Notes: generated by a model not told the origin, from the sequence alone. A DNA stretch of 64,000 nt from Apiosordaria backusii (GCA_030549205.1 JAUKTV010000006.1:1568501-1632500), one strand, 5' to 3'; shown: positions 44,085 to 58,700, counted from the stretch's first letter. Translations and numbers: made by a program.

Positions 44085-46622
44085 CTGTTGGTGAGTCTAT
44101 GACGGATAATAACAATTTGCGGTTGTGTTATGGTCGTGAAGACAACTGTGATGGTTGTGGTGGGTGGGTGGCTTGTACACCTAATCAACAGCTGACACGC
44201 CTTCAGGGGTCAGGGGTTTGTTTCTGTTTACTTGGCTGGCGATGAGCTGGAGTAAACAAGAACCAGTGTGCAGCCAGCCAGCTGGGAGAGATGTTGAATC
44301 CTAAAAAACAGTAGAAAGCAGGCACCGGTGAGAGCAGAGGACGAACACCCCCGCCAGATATACACCGAGCCCCAACAGCTTGGTCGGAGCTGCCCCTCGG
44401 GAGTGCTACCTTGAGGGCGGACAGCCAGGTCTGGGGGATGGATGCAACACAGCGGCGCAGGCGGATCGTGGGGCTGGACCCGGCTGTATCCACAGCGGCC
44501 CTCCCCCGGGATGCTCGTTGGAACTCCGCTGGGCTTGATTGGCCCAGCCCTATCAAGCACCGCCGCCGAGACCCGCTAGCTGATTCCTACAGCACCGTAA
44601 ACGGAGGGTTGCATGTCATCGCAGGACTCGCCCGTTATCACGCGGTCCATCATGCTTGGGCCTTTCGACCTTCTGAGGTGTTGCGACTGCGCTCGTCATG
44701 GGAGGGATGCCAAAATACAACATCAATCTCGGGCGCTCAGATCATGCTTCCCAAGTCGGGGGATGTTGGATGTTCATCCAAGCAAAAAGCTGGCAGTGGA
44801 GGGTTACACGTGTAGGGTCACCACCTCGAACGTTCATGTCGCTTCCGTCTGGCCAGAAAATGCGCGTCAATAACGCTATCTGCGCGACAGTTGGTGGCAG
44901 CGGGCACTATCCTTAGGGATGCGCTCCTCCCGGCGACGGGTCAAAGAGCCGTCGGTGTCAAATGCTGTCAAGACCAATATTTCAGCCGCGCCAGCATCAA
45001 CGCTCCAGCAGGTCGGGTCTCTTTGTGGGGAATGCACGGGTGTTGATCAGTCTTCGTCAATGGGGGCCTTACGCAGTAAAAATACGATCGTAACCAAGCG
45101 CGTAAAAAGGCCGACGCCAGCAGGTCTGGTCAACCATGTCTAAACATCAGGCTCTCCATCTCTCTCTTGGCGGCCAACTCACTCAGACTGGAGCATCGGA
45201 AACCGATAACCAGACGACACTTCACGTGCAAAACTCGAGGCTTTGGATGATGCCTTCAGAGTCCTCATTCAACATGACATCACCAAGCTCCGCGAACGGC
45301 AACCAATGGACCAGAGATAACGTTCTACTACTAGTCTTCAGTATCATGCATTTGGCACTGGCACTACTGCAGCTATTTCCGTGCTGTTGACCGAGGCCGT
45401 TGTTCGAAGCCATATGATTGGGCCCAGCGGGGAAGGCAACCCGGACGAGATACAACTGTGGGAGGAATACACAAGCTGGTGGGATTATCTGGAGAGGCTG
45501 CGGTAAGCAAGGGGGTGATCAAGGGCCGAGGGAAAGAGCAGAGCTGTTTGGAGGGGAGTAGACTCAAGGAGAATCAGCCTTCATTTGTAAGTGTGATAAA
45601 AATAGTGTTTGGATTTATATAACACCCGGTATCTGGTAGATAGGCACTCAGTGATAAGGTATTCTCTTAACGCTTCTTGTACTTCGTGCTAACATTCTGT
45701 CACTTCCCGAATCGACCAGGCGGCGACCCTCAAGCCTGGTCTGTCGAGATAGGTCTGGATACTGTAGAAAGACATCTTAGTCTTCACAAACGACAAGCAC
45801 CGCGACACATCGAGAAGGAGTGAGTGAGCTCTACTTGATCGACATCGCTTTCCTCTACTCCGATTTCCGCCCAGAGCTCCTGCGCGTAGACCCTTGTGTG
45901 TTATCCGACCGGCGCCGACGATGCTTTGCGCCACCATGTCCACGGTCAATCAGCCAGATAAACGGGGATTCGTCCATGATATCGCCCGTCGCCGAGTCCC
46001 GAACCATCATTTGTGCACAGCGGGCACTTCGGAACGAATGTCCATCTTACTTGAATGATCAAAGTTTAGATGGCATTGCGTGGGTGGCATGTTAAAGTTC
46101 AAGAAGTGGGTGTTGGAGTTCATACAAACGTAGGCTGTCAAGGACAATAGAGCAGAAATTCAAGTTCAGACACTCAATTCTCAACACCTCCACCTTTTAC
46201 TCCTATATACACCGGTATATACACCCAACAAGACGCAACACAGACAAAATACCGACCACAATCATCCTGCCCAGTCACCTGATACCGGCGCCTCATCTCC
46301 CTTTCAACACTGTTGCTTGCTTGTGTAGGTATATATACGAAAAAGGAAATACCAAATTCTGACATTTCTGACATGCCGCCGACGAATGCCGCTAAACTTC
46401 CGAGCGCGATGCGAAATAAAAGACGAAGACAAAACAAGGCTGAAGAATAAAAAGCCGTGTAACGGGTATGGTATCAAGTAAACACAAAGAAGGTGCAGCA
46501 AAAATTAAGTGCGGTGTGCAACCGCGCGTCGGAGGAGAGCCATGCAAAACATCATACAAGCGCCATCCTTCGTAAAACCAACAGATACATGCGAGAAAAG
46601 ATCATGAAGAGAATCCGTTTTT
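44085..46622. other. 2.5-kb gene-poor spacer
   Basis: No supported gene. An 84-codon frame at 45136-45390 has an ATG after CAACC-like DNA and a hydrophobic end (LLLVFSIMHLALALLQLFPCC), but nothing else supports it. The last 450 bases are probably 3' untranslated DNA of the Crh gene. Confidence 0.45.
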
Positions 46623-48236
46623 TTAGAGGAAGAGGAGGCCGGCAATGCCGATAATGACAGCAAAGGCACTGGCACCCAGTGTCCTGTCGGCACCGCGAAC
46701 ACCATTGTTGCTGTTATTGCCGTTGCTGTCGCCACCATCGGTGCTGGCCTGGCCGCAGGTCTGGACGAACCCATCGGATTTGCAGCTAGGGTCGGCAGCG
46801 TTGCCAGAGCCAGAGTTGGAACCGCCAGAGCCAGAGCCGGAGTCCCCGTTGCCGTTAACGCCGGGGGCGTTGCCAGAACCGACAATGCCACCGCCAGGAA
46901 TCGCGTGAACAGCCGAGGACTGGGAGGCGCTGCCGGACTGAGTGCTGTCGGCCTTGTTCATGTTCCTTCCCGTGCCGAGGAAGCTCTTGAGAATGGTTGG
47001 CTTGTTGCTGTCCACGACTGTGTTGTTGGTGGAGGAGATGTCGTTGTAGTAGTAAGAAATTCCCTTGTTGGTGCCAGGAGCCTTGTCCGTCTTCCAGCAC
47101 TCGACCTTAATCTCGCCGAAAGTGGCAAAGTAGTAGCCATAGTTCTTGATTTCCTCCGAGTTCCAGTCAATCTTTCCACCCGCCCAGTCGATAGTGCCCT
47201 TGGCGTTGGTTTCGAGACCACCTGGCCAGATGGAGATCTGAACACGGGATGGCGTTTGCGGGAAGTTCCATTGTTGGGCGGTCGCGTTCCAGGTCTCGGA
47301 TCTCTTCTTGGTACGGCCGACCTTTCCATCAACAAGCCACCGAATTTCATCGGGGGTCCATTGAATTTCGTAGTCGTGAAATTTGTTGTAGGAGTCGTCC
47401 ACAGTCAAATTGCCGGTGTTGCCGTCTACAAAGTGAATACATGGTTAGCAACTCGACCGAGAACTTCGGGCTCCAAAACGAGAAACACTCACAGTCTGTA
47501 ATGCCCTGGAAGTAGTAGTTGGTCTGGACGGTATTCAAGTCGACACCGACCCACTCGTAGTCGATTTCGTCCTTGACATCACTGAACAAGATGAAAGCAG
47601 TAACAACACCAGCGCCCCGAGAGGTCTTGATCCTGGCCTTGACGTTGCCATACCACATGTACGTCGTGGTGGCGAGGACTGTACCAACCGACTTGGGAGG
47701 CATGGTCAACAGGGTGTGGCCGTTGTACAAGAGAGGCTCTCCTTGGCCAACCCAGTCCACCTTGCTAGAGTCACCGAGATATTCGCTGATGTGCTTGTAC
47801 CGGTCGAGCGAGTCCATCTTGTAGGTCTTGTCCTTGCATACTGGCGCAGGGACGCAAGAGTCGATGGAGAAGGACATGCGCGGATCGCAGCCGCCGAGAC
47901 AGAATGCGCCAACGCCGCATTGGTTGTATTCTGAGATGCAAGTTTCCGATGTCAGTGCTTGTCACAACTGGGCTGATGCTAGACTGCGGCAGTGGAACCT
48001 TGGAAACCCTGACAGCCCCGTTCGCAACACTGAACAAACAAACGAACAGCAGAGCGGGCCGCCAACCAGGAAACAAGTTTCAAACTCTGCGCACAGCTTG
48101 GGATGTTGAACTTACGAGAGCAGCAAGGTGCTTCCTCGGGGCACTTCTTGTCTAGACTGCAAGATGGAGGCTCAACAGCCAGAACACTGGTTGCGCCGAG
48201 TAGGGCGACGCCCAGCGGCAAAAGGGACCGAAGCAT
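46623..48236 (-). CDS. Crh-type GPI-anchored cell-wall transglycosylase (GH16)
   Basis: 453 residues in three exons, complement(join(46623..47425,47493..47930,48117..48236) with the first exon ending at 48116), introns 67 and 185 bases. Signal peptide MLRSLLPLGVALLGATSVLA; then a Cys-rich chitin-binding-like module (CSLDKKCPEEAPCCSQYNQCGVGAFCLGGCDP, 26-56). The GH16 catalytic motif DEIDYE gives nucleophile Glu162 and acid/base Glu166. A Ser/Gly/Asn-rich linker and a C-terminal hydrophobic tail (LGASAFAVIIGIAGLLFL) after a small-residue site mark a GPI anchor. Crh enzymes join chitin to beta-1,6- or beta-1,3-glucan in the wall. The long G/A-rich 5' leader may hold a control region. Confidence 0.94.
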
Positions 48237-51200
48237 TTTTATGTTTCTCGCTTTCGTATTCTGAGATCGTTCTCGAAAAAGTCGGTGGTCTCGGGAAGCG
48301 ACACAAGGTCTCAGTCGCGAGAGGGAGTTTGTGGTGGATGTAGGGACGCAGTGGAACGCTGAGTCGGAATGTAGAGAGAAGAGAGATGTCGTCGAGGTAA
48401 GACAGGAGGCCGAATGCGGTTTGATTCGCCCTTCCCGGATCCGTTCCACGAGCAAATACAGGTACTAGCGAGACGATGGACCGTTCCCTCGGGAGAGCGA
48501 GCGAGTAATGTCTCGAATGGTGGTGAAGCGATTGACAGGTAGACGGCGGTTTCGACGGACTCGACGTTGGGTCTTGAAAAGATCGATCGGGACGCGTCTT
48601 GGTGATTAATTTGGGTTATTATTGGGGGGTAGCGAACGTGAGGGATGGTTTGAAGCGATTGGCTTGGGTTCTTCAGGCGAACATGAAGAGATCCCTTGGG
48701 AGAGAGAAAGAGAGGAAACCTCGTGAAAGTTGACCAAGTGCCGAAGGTGAAAGAAGAGGAGAGGGAATAAGAGGGAGAAGCGGGCAACGCAGCCGGGGCT
48801 ATTTTAGTGGAGCAGCAGCACCTTCTCCTCTCTTCGCTTGCTGCTCGCTGCTCTCGCTCTCCTGTCCAGGATCATGAGGGTGTGGGGACATTTTCCAGTT
48901 GCGGCACGGGGGCATTGCGGGCTCTCGCCCACTCACACGGCGCTCTCCAGAAGGAGGGCAATAAAAGCTGCGCTAGCTTTACCCTGACCCACAAAACCCT
49001 TCCAGTTTTGAGACCTGCAGCCCGCCTCACGAACTGCTGCTCGTGATGGTGGCGCACCACCGTTGACACTTTGTGCGCCTGGTTCAGATGGCTTGCATCT
49101 TGTGTTTGTGGAGACTCAACGATTGCTTCCACAAAATGGTTAGATGCAGGACGGATACCTACCTTACCTTACAACCGTTTTTAAAGGTTCCAGAGCAGCC
49201 AGCGCCAAGCACCAACTGGTGGCCTTTCCCCAGATTGCCGGGCAGTTGGGGAGCTCCACCTTGCTCTTGGCCTTCCTGCCTTTTCCAGAAATGACGCCAC
49301 AAGCCACCACCACCACCACCACCAACCAACACCATCAAAGCCTCGCGCCTTCGCATCTTTTTCGGTCCAGGTTCCGACCTCGCCGTTCTCAACGTCCGGG
49401 TGATGTTCCAGGTTTCAACGTGTTTCTCGTATTCCCATGTTTACCCTGTGGAAGAATTGTTCTTCTCTTTTTGTTTCCGCTGACGCAGCTTGGTTTTCAC
49501 CATGCTGATCCCGTGGCTCATCATCAATCTATGAATCAATGCGCCGTGCTACCACCACAAGCGAATACCCTTGCTGCCCTCCCTCCGGCATTGCTATTCC
49601 TTGTGGAACAACGACGTACTGTGCATTTGATGCCGTTGCTTTATTTTTTACTCCCAAGACCAAGAGAGCAGGTTAAACATGACCGGTTGGCAACCCCAAA
49701 TCAGGCAGGCGGAAAGAGGGATCAAGAATTTCAGCGCGTGTGAGGGGAATACGAAGCATGTCGTTGTCGATCAAAAAATGGCTTGTCGATCGCCGTTGGC
49801 TGTGTCTTATCTGGCTTGCAGCTGTGGCAGCTGCAGCCGGCTGCATGAAAGGTTTCAACTTCCAGGTTCTGGTCGCACAAATGGAAACGGGCCTGGGCTG
49901 CCCAGCCGGCCATATCGGGGAAATAACCGGGCCGGAAGCATTTGGCAATGGCCCGAGGCCTTCAATTCAACCTCATGAGTATCTGTCTGTATATGAATCA
50001 ATGACACAGCAGTTGGATCTAAACAGCATCAACAAAGTCTGAGTTGCCTATCATTTCAGATGGAGAGTAGAGCTGGACAGATCCTATCCCATCTTGTTGT
50101 GCAACTTGGCCACCAGACCGCTTCCGCCCTGGCATCGAGCCCTTTACAATCACAAGTTGAGGGACACCCAGTATCGAAAAGGAAATGTTGAATATATGGC
50201 GCATTGGCCAACCGCGACAGAATATAAATTCCTCTGAACCTGCAGTATCCCCGGAGCTCTTGGAAACCCAGCCCCCATCCTCTTGTTCCCCAGAGGCATT
50301 CCCAATGTTGAAAACGGCCTTCTCAGCCTGCAAATGGCCTTCTCACTCAGCCTTGGAGACGGCTTCCAAGTCTTGAGGAGTGTCTCCTGTGTCTGACACA
50401 GATTGTATGGATTTACTAAGCAATATGTGTATCCCAATTGAGTCATGCGTCAACAGAGATCCGAGTTGTGGGGTTTGTCGTGACCATTGGTTTGTTATTT
50501 ATCTGGATCAACCTCCCCAGCAGGGGCAAACCTGGGACAGCTAGCTCTTCTACAACATGGTATCTCGAAGGGTCTGATCGTAGGTGATGTATCAAAATTA
50601 CCATCCGGTCGCAACGCCATATCAACAACCACGAGCCAGGCCATGGCGCTGTCTGTCAACAGGGGAACACTGTGGGCTGCCTGATCGAGATCAAGGTCAC
50701 ACTAAAGACAAAACATAAACCGAACAATGAGGTGACATCAGGCCGAAAATTGTATTCATGTTCTGTTCTTTTCTCCTCATCGCTGGAGAGAAACAAAAAG
50801 CCCATAGTACCAACAAACATCCATCTCAAAAGAAAGGCCCTGCCAAGCCTAATCCAGAGCAAATCCATCATGAGAAAACAAGTCTCCGACAAGAAAACAT
50901 CGGGGGGAATAAAGCTGCAGCTGAAGGCGATAGACGTCGAGATACCGTTGGGCCCCCAATGCTAAGTAGATCAAAAGAAGAATAAACGCATGTCAGACAG
51001 GGAAGGCAGCGCCGATTAAAATGCCCAGGGTCCAAGTCGATTTTTTGTTCCACGCCGGGCGCCCTATACTTGAGGATGTGCAGTATTCGAAATGGAACAC
51101 CAGTCTTGAGCTTCAAATGAGATACCCATAGAAAAACAGAACACAGGGCGCTGCTGTATGCAAGAAACTCGCATAAAAATAAGCCTCCACCAGGCTAACA

Positions 51201-51280
51201 AAATCCCGGTATATAAGGTGGGAAAGGGTTTCTTTTGGATGATGGGTGGTAACGGTTCGAGAATAGTTGACGCCGACGCA
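48237..51280. other. 3-kb spacer
   Basis: Upstream DNA of the Crh gene and 3' flank of the Gln-rich gene. No supported gene. Contains a CCA trinucleotide run at 49304-49323 and an ACCTACCTTACCTTAC motif near 49157. Confidence 0.45.
49304..49323. repeat. CCA microsatellite
   Basis: About six to seven CCA units in intergenic DNA. Confidence 0.75.
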
Positions 51281-52782
51281 TCATCTCTTTTGGTTCGCAA
51301 ACAGCTCTAGAACAGACTGTTAGTTATCGATTGCGTTTCAGCGCATCACATTCAGAGAACAATCTTACCTGGGAAATGCTCCTTTGCATACTGTTCACAA
51401 GCCTTGGCTGGCTTGCCAACCTTCTGGCCGATGACTTTCCACTTGTTGTTTTCGTACTCTTTGATAGCACTCATCAACGCTGCAGACTGTACAGAAAGAC
51501 AGGTTAGTCACTTTTTATCAGATCCACAAAGCTGGCTGTCCACTGACCTCGTCCTCTGCGAACTCAGCATAATGCATATCCTTATACCAATGCTTCTTCA
51601 CACTACCCTCTGTCCGGGAGGGAAAGGTCTAAAAACCCCAGGTCAGCCAAGCCCATAAAACACAGCATCTTCATAGCAACAACTCACCTTAGCAATCTCA
51701 GCCCAGCTATTACCAGCGTCACGCATCTGCTTCAACCGAAGCTCCTCCGCGGGTGTCCACGGGGTGTTCGTTCGGCTCTTCTTCGCCGGAGGTGGGGGTG
51801 GAGCCGGCGTCGCATCTTCAGGAGGCGGGGCCTTCACCTGGGCAGCGGGTGCTTGGGGCGCGGTGGAGGCAGCAACTGGAGCTGGAGCGGGTGCGACAGC
51901 CGGTGGTTGCTGCTGCTGGACCTGTGCGGGCTGTTGCTGATGTTGCGGATGAGCCGGATGCTGGACATGTTGTGGGTGCTGCTGCTGCACAGGGACCTGC
52001 TGAGGCTGGGGTGCCGCATGAGGAGCTTGTTGGGGAACCTGCTGCTGTTGCTGCTGTTGTTGCGGAGGAGGCGCAGGCGCATGTTGATGTTGAGGGGTGT
52101 GTTGCTGAGTGTGTTGTTGCTGAGCATGCTGCTGGCCATGTTGCTGTTGAGGATGCTGCGGAACATGCTGTTGGGGATGTTGCTGAGCGTGCTGGGGATG
52201 CTGGGGGTGTTGAGCAAGGTGCTGAGGGGCATGTTGCTGAGCATGCGGGACGGCGTGTTGTGGGTGCTGCTGGGCATGCTGAGCGCTCAGCTGGGGTGCG
52301 TGCGGCGGAGGATGCGCCGGGGGGTGACCGCCGGTCTGGGGCCGCTTCCGTCTCGACGGAGCTGGCGCAGGGGCCGGGGTAGGGGTTTGTTGCTGGGGAG
52401 GTGGAGCTTGTGGCTGTTGAGCATGAGCCATGGGCTGCTGGACCGGCGGAGCAGCATGATGCTGTTGGGGATGTTGGGGATGCTGTTGGTGGGCGGCATG
52501 CTGTTGTTGCGCAGCTTGCTGTGGTGGCTGAGCGTATCCCCGAAAGTCCATCTGCTGGTGCTGTTGCTGCTGCTGTTGTTGCTGCTGCTGCTGGTCGCGA
52601 CGAGTCATGTCGGGCTGCTGAGGAGCATAATGAGACGGGCTATACCAGGGGGCATGGTTAGCGAACGCGTTTGGCGGCTGCGGCTGCTGCTGCAACGGTT
52701 GCTGGTGTTGCAGCGTCGGCATCGCGGTCTGCTGCGGTGGACGCCATGACTGAACGTCGTTTGCCGTCCGCTGCTTTTTCAT
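51281..52782 (-). CDS. Gln/His/Pro-rich SANT/Myb-like protein
   Basis: 439 residues in four exons, complement(join(51281..51306,51369..51486,51548..51628,51688..52782)), introns 62, 61 and 59 bases with CTAAC-type branch sites. Residues 1-310 are low complexity, with an 11-Gln run near 64 and many HPQ/QQH units coded by CAG/CAA/CAT. A basic patch PSRRKRPQ may be a nuclear signal. Residues 337-385 form a SANT/Myb-like domain (TPWTPAEELRLKQMRDAGNSWAEIAKTFPSRTEGSVKKHWY), and SAALMSAIKEYENNKWKVIGQKVGKPAKACEQYAKEHF looks like a second one. Likely a nuclear regulator. The three short last exons are recovered only by splicing. Confidence 0.88.
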
Positions 52783-55700
52783 TACAGATGAACGGAGGAG
52801 CTGTGTCGGGAACAGCCTGGGCCGAAAGCACCAGGTTGAACCGCGACGACAGAGCGACGGCGACGACGCGCGGGCTCGAGGAGAGGGTGTGGGCGGAGGA
52901 GGACGAGGATCGAAAGAAAGAGAAACAAGAGGTCGGTGTGTGTATGTGCGTGGTGTGTGGGATGTTTTGGCCTCGTCAACTTTTTGACAGCCTCCTAAGC
53001 TTTGCGCCTGGGTAGGTACGTAGGTAGGGTCGGCGATGGGTCGGGTGTTCCCTGTACTCTACTTTGCTCCCAGGGTTGCAGGTCAAAGCCAAGGGAGGGA
53101 GTACTTGAGGTACATAAATGGAGGGGAGGTGCAGGCGCCTTTTGAGATGGCTGAGGGTTGGTGTCTTGTGGGAGAGGGAGAGCAAGAGAAGAAGGAGAGA
53201 GGGGGAGAGAGCGGAGGCCAGATACGAAAAGGTACAAGGACAAGAGGTACTCACTGCTGGAGCTCATTCGGGTGGTTGGTGGAGTTGGAGTAGAGGTACT
53301 CCGACCCGGGGGGGAGATTCGGTGTAATCGTCCACTGGTGCATGGTCTAAAAAGATGCGCCAAAAAGGTCAGTTACTACTTTGCCCAGCCCGACTACATG
53401 AGTCGCTGAATCCCTGAATGCGCATTCTTCAATGGAAGATGAAAACAGATCGAGATGAGATGAAAAGACGGACGGTCCCCGAGCTGGTGTTCACACTCTC
53501 TCCCTGCTCCCCTGTGGCCTTTCCACAGCCCGTGATGCAGCAATGAGCCCGTCATAATTTTTTCTGAGCGTGGCGACAAGATTTTGGCCAGTTGCTGCTG
53601 TACCGCCGCACCCATTCTTCAGGCAATTTCAAGGCGCGCAGACCCCCCAGACAAGGCAAGGCAAGGCAAGGGCAAGCAAGCACCGGCAGCACCAAAAAAA
53701 AAAGCGGCCAGGATGGCTACGTCTCTGGTTCTGCAGCAGCAACGCGTCGAGTCTTTTTCTCGCGAGCAACAAAGAAAATAGAGACGCTGGCCCCGGAGAC
53801 TCGGCCAAAACGAGACAATTGACGCGCACCCCTCCAAGACTGACAGAGCAGAAAGCGGTACTTACGGGCTAGGTTTGGCGTCCAGAGTAGTGTCCAGACT
53901 GCATAAAACCAACGGTGGTAAGTGTGGATTTGTCGACTGCTGCTCTCTGGGGTTTTGGAGATGGGAAAATGTACTCGAAAGTGACCGAAGTGACCAGCTC
54001 TCAATGACTTGGGACGCAGCTCAAAGACATGCGGGCAGAAGTACCTCGACCGAGTGGACACTTCGGAGGGGGGCTGGGGCTGGGGGCGCAGAGAGTGGAG
54101 AGTCGAGAGTGGAGAGGGATGGAATCAGTGACTGATCTGATCGGGTTTCTTCTGTGACCTCAACGCGTGTGTGTGCCATCAGGCTTTTTTCGACAGGAAA
54201 AAGCTTTTGCGGCTTGGCCGGCTGTTGCCATTCGCTGCCATTCGCTGCCTCTCGTTTCTCGGGCCGGTGGTGATGCTTGACGGCCCGCCACTTCAAATGA
54301 ATGGCGGCACAACAGTGAGGCAGCAGCCAATCAGCTTCGTCCTCGGTCCCGGGCCAAGCGGTGTCCGCTGACTGATGTCGTGACTCTCGAGGCTTGCGCT
54401 TGATTGACCCGAGTGCAAGCGGTGCAATTGGAAAGTGCCCGTCAAAAAGAGTTTTCGCTTTTGAGCTTTCTTTGCCTGGGATGAACCAAGGGAGACGGGG
54501 TCGGACCAGCCAGTGAGTGGTGGCGCCAGATTTTGGCGTGTTGGTCTGCGTGTTGCTGTGCTTGTCAAATTCCTGGCGCGAGGATTGGATGGCGCCAAGC
54601 GATACAAGCCGATGTCAATCAAGCAATCACGGAATCCCTGGAAGAAGGGAGGGAGGCTTTGCATGTGCGCGTGCGCGTAATACTGACGCGAGGGGACGAC
54701 TACGTTTTTCGCGCTTCTTTTTTCTAGAACCTTGGGCTTATGTTTGCTTTGCGATATGGCTACAGATGGAGAGACGTGCGCATCGTGTATGTACAGTTTG
54801 AGGTGACGCGGTGGGGGTCCAAGTCGGCTCTCGCTCCCAAGGATTGATGGGAAACGGTCAACATGTGGTGTGTTCTGCTGTGTACTTTGTCTGGAAGTAT
54901 CTCGCAGGTCCTGGGGTGAATGACCAGGTTGTTGGTGGTTGGGCCGGGGGTCGGGGAAGGTACATGCATTGTTTCCCTCTTGCTGCTTTAGGATAGCAGC
55001 TGGTGGGGATGTGCTTCCAGTTGAGCCATGCCGAGGGAGCAAACTGTCGACTGTGAGCTCGTTCATCCATCCCTTCAGCCGCCCTGACAGCTTTTTCTGA
55101 ATTGACTTTGTCCTGGCGTGAATCTCCCGTCTTCAAGGTCTTAGGTTGTTGAAATCTCTCCAGCGCGGTATGTATGTACAGTACATCGCTGTGGGAGTCT
55201 CCACAGTTGGAGCTAAATCGCGGGAGCTTGTCAGAGCACGGACTTGAGCCAAGTGAACATCACTGGCTGTGTGAGGCTGATGGCTCGGGTGCCTCCACAA
55301 AAGAATAGGTATGTAGGTACACTGCAATAGGACTCACTGGACGACTGACACCGAGCCTATGAGGGCCTCGTTCTTGACCTAAAAGTGTGTGGGCAAGCTC
55401 GACGTACAGGCTTCGGTTTAATCACAAGAAAGTGGGACAGAACACAAGCTTAACAGCCGCCGAGTTCGCAAACCTTTGGTTTTGAAGATTCATGAAGATA
55501 CATTCCATGTCACTCATCACTAGCTTGAAAGCGAATTTCCTACGAGTGCGTTGAAGAAAGGTACCGGTACAATGCACAGGTCACTTTTATCGATCCAGAT
55601 CTGATCTGTCCACCCAGCTTATCTTATCGCTATCTCCTCACCATCCGATAAGATACCTACCTTGAGTGTCATCCTTCCTTCCCCTGCTTTCGTCCCCGCG

Positions 55701-58700
55701 TGAGCGTTCAACCCAAGAGTATATTTATATCATCACTTCAAGCTTCTGTTGTCAATAAGGGCCATACGGTCTAACTCCTCATATTTTGAGCATCAAGTGG
55801 ACAGACACCTCTCTCCCGATGGCCATTTTGTATCTGCAGCCACAACACCCCGCGTCACGCACGGTGACAGCCGGCTCGGGTTAGCTCCGTAGCAGTCCGG
55901 CCGTCTCATCTGATGTCATTGCACGAGCCCGGCAACGATGACCCCTTTTGGTTGGTGGTATGAGCGCGCCACTTCCCGCAACGGTGTGGATGCATGGTGG
56001 GTAGCATGCAGTCGAAAAAGAAATATGTTCCTTAGACTTCTTGACGCTCAATCTAGCAGGAAGAGATACATCGACAAACCTCATACATACAGGTTTTCCT
56101 TTTTCTTCACCCTTGCGTTAACACTGATATCAACTCCATAAAGACTCATGAGTCGTGTTATATGGATGTGGTCACCATCGCGAGCATAACTACAAATCAC
56201 CCCCTATTCAGAATTCTAGATTCCCCTTCGGCTGTCTTAGACTGGCCGGGCGGCGCCTGTGTTGCGCATCTTCGTCCGAAAACATTCCAGGTTGCAGTCA
56301 CGACTAGATAGGTATGCTGGTTGTCTGCTGTGGTTGTGTTCCGAGTCACCCACGCTTTGTCAATTCACCTACGGAGACAAGCACCTGTACCCGACATGCC
56401 TGCCGAGAACAGATGGAGGCTTGTCCCGGATCGGAAGTCCCCCGAGCCGAGTCCGCCAATTCGAGATGAAGATACGGCTGTCTAGAAAGCAGGTATCTAG
56501 GGAGTGTACTTTGAGGGCTTAGATACCCGCCACATATCGTTGATTCTTCGGACCTGTAAGGCCAGGTATCACATAGCGCGCGGCTAACATAGTCCTCAGG
56601 TCGTGTCAGTAGGTATCTGAAGCGAAAGCAAACAAAAGAGTTACCGGTAGCATGCGTCAAACAGCATGGGGAGGGAGGGAAGGAAAACCTGGTCGGTCTT
56701 GAAGTTTCTTCTGCTGTATGAGAAACCGAGGTGGCCAAACAATCTTCGGCTTTCAATTCTACCCGTTTCGTCGCTTGTCTTGAACGGATGCTGAGGCAAA
56801 ATTCGTTAGAACTGCATAAGCATTTCTGCTCCCAGTGGAAAATTCATCACCAGGCTAGATACTACGTCAGAGAAGTAGGTAGTAGGTACGCCGTAGAAAT
56901 GTGAATTGAGCCATGTTATAGCTGCATTTCAAGGCCTGTCTAACATTTCTGTCCACAGCGTGGTGGATTCGGATGTGACAGAGCGACAGAACAGCTTCTG
57001 CCAATCTCGGAGGATTTTAGATCAGGATCTCATCTGAGATTGTAGTTGCAGCATTTTGGGTGGTTTGGGGTGATTATTTCATCAATTAGAAGTGCGAAAT
57101 ATTGGTGGGCACGCTGACACGGGGGAATCAAAGACATGTGAGGACTTTTGAGACGGTGTGGAGCAGAGTTATGCGTGTCTTCGGTGTGCGCTCATTGTTG
57201 TTCATTGTTGTGTCGATGGCATAACGTTCTAGAAGCATGTATGTTAGACTGTATCCGCTGGTTCGTCCCATCATGGCCCAGATTCGCTGTCGGGAGAGTT
57301 GCCTGTCTGTTGTTCGTCCCATATTTTATCTTGTCCTCTCAACTGTCAAGTCCGTGTCCAGTCAAAGCAGAGCGGACAAGATACCTTGCGCATCGATGGC
57401 AAAGAGTCATGAATGCGGGGAGACCCGCTGAAACGGCAAAAGTTCCAGCTCCGATCATCGTCAGTTTGAGGTCGGGGCTTGCGGCTCTGCAGATGGTCAG
57501 GGTCGAAGAAGGGAAGGGGTACCTAAGGTAAAAAAGAAGGTGTGGTCTGTGTGTTTTCTTGGGGGTGAAGTCTCAGGTTAAAAGACAGGGGTCCCCGCGG
57601 TTTTGACACGATTAGCGAGACCCACACCCCCACACTAGGCTTTGACTGACCGTTTTTTCGTTGAAGACGTCAATTGGGTGGTTCTCTTTCGAAGTTTACG
57701 AGGTGGTCTTGGTTTTGCTGGTAAATGATGTGAGCTATCAACATCTGCGTATAGGCACCAAGGTGTCCATGGTGTCTATCCTGCTTGAGGTTCTGAAAGC
57801 TCAATCTTATTTCAGGTATACGATGTCGACGCATTCGTCACCAGTGGGTTCCGCCCAAGATGGACGGGATAGTGTCCGTGCACACGACGCAAACCAAGCA
57901 AGGACCAGGTTCTGATGCAGACGCAACAACGGGTCGCCCCATTTCCACCGGTAACCATAGACACCATCGACAGACGTCCATCCTCCACTGGGAGTCGCCG
58001 ACCTAGGATCTGGGCACTAGTATGTACGTGTTGTTATGGTGATCATAAGCTAGTCTGAACGAAACTGCGAATCTGATCTGACATGAGCCTTTTATGCAGA
58101 ACGTGGCTCGGTCTTCATCTGATATCTTCATGTCTGTCTTCTGTCAGAGAACTTCTAGAAGCATGTTAGAGCCGTTCTCTGCCAATGATCGGTTGATGTG
58201 ATGGTTGGTGATAATCGTGGAGGAGATCGGGTGAGAACTTGAACAGATGGAGCTCTGGCATGATGAGTTGGACGTGGAAGGGATGTAGTGTCGCATCGCT
58301 GGCTTACGACAAGAGCTTCGTATACGCCAGCAACTGGACATGGCCAATTGGTTGTGATTTGCCCGAAAACCCCGACAGTTCATGGGTATATGTCAGCGTC
58401 TCATTTTCCCCGAACCAATACAAGTCAATCGGTACGAGTATTGAGCAGTCTGTTGTGTCGGGTACGGATCGAAGTGACGGCATCCGACCTCCGCGCCACC
58501 CGATAATCCACAGGGATCCGGGATGTAGGCTGTCCGTATGTAGGTGATAGAATCGGGACAAAAAAGAGCGGGTTAGGGGGATGGGACATGGTGAGGAGAA
58601 GGAGGCATGCCGCAATGCAGAGATCTCCGTTCTGGGCAAGGACCAACATGATAGTCCGGAGCCAGGGATTATCGGAGAAATTCTGACAACTGTGATCGAA

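Noticed and set aside
45136..45390. 84-codon frame with a hydrophobic end
   Set aside because: Only the ATG context and one hydrophobic stretch support it; the position is in a gene-poor spacer with many similar short frames.
51853..52749. 298-codon plus-strand frame rich in Leu
   Set aside because: It is the antisense shadow of the CAG/CTG-rich first exon of the Gln-rich SANT gene; composition explains it.
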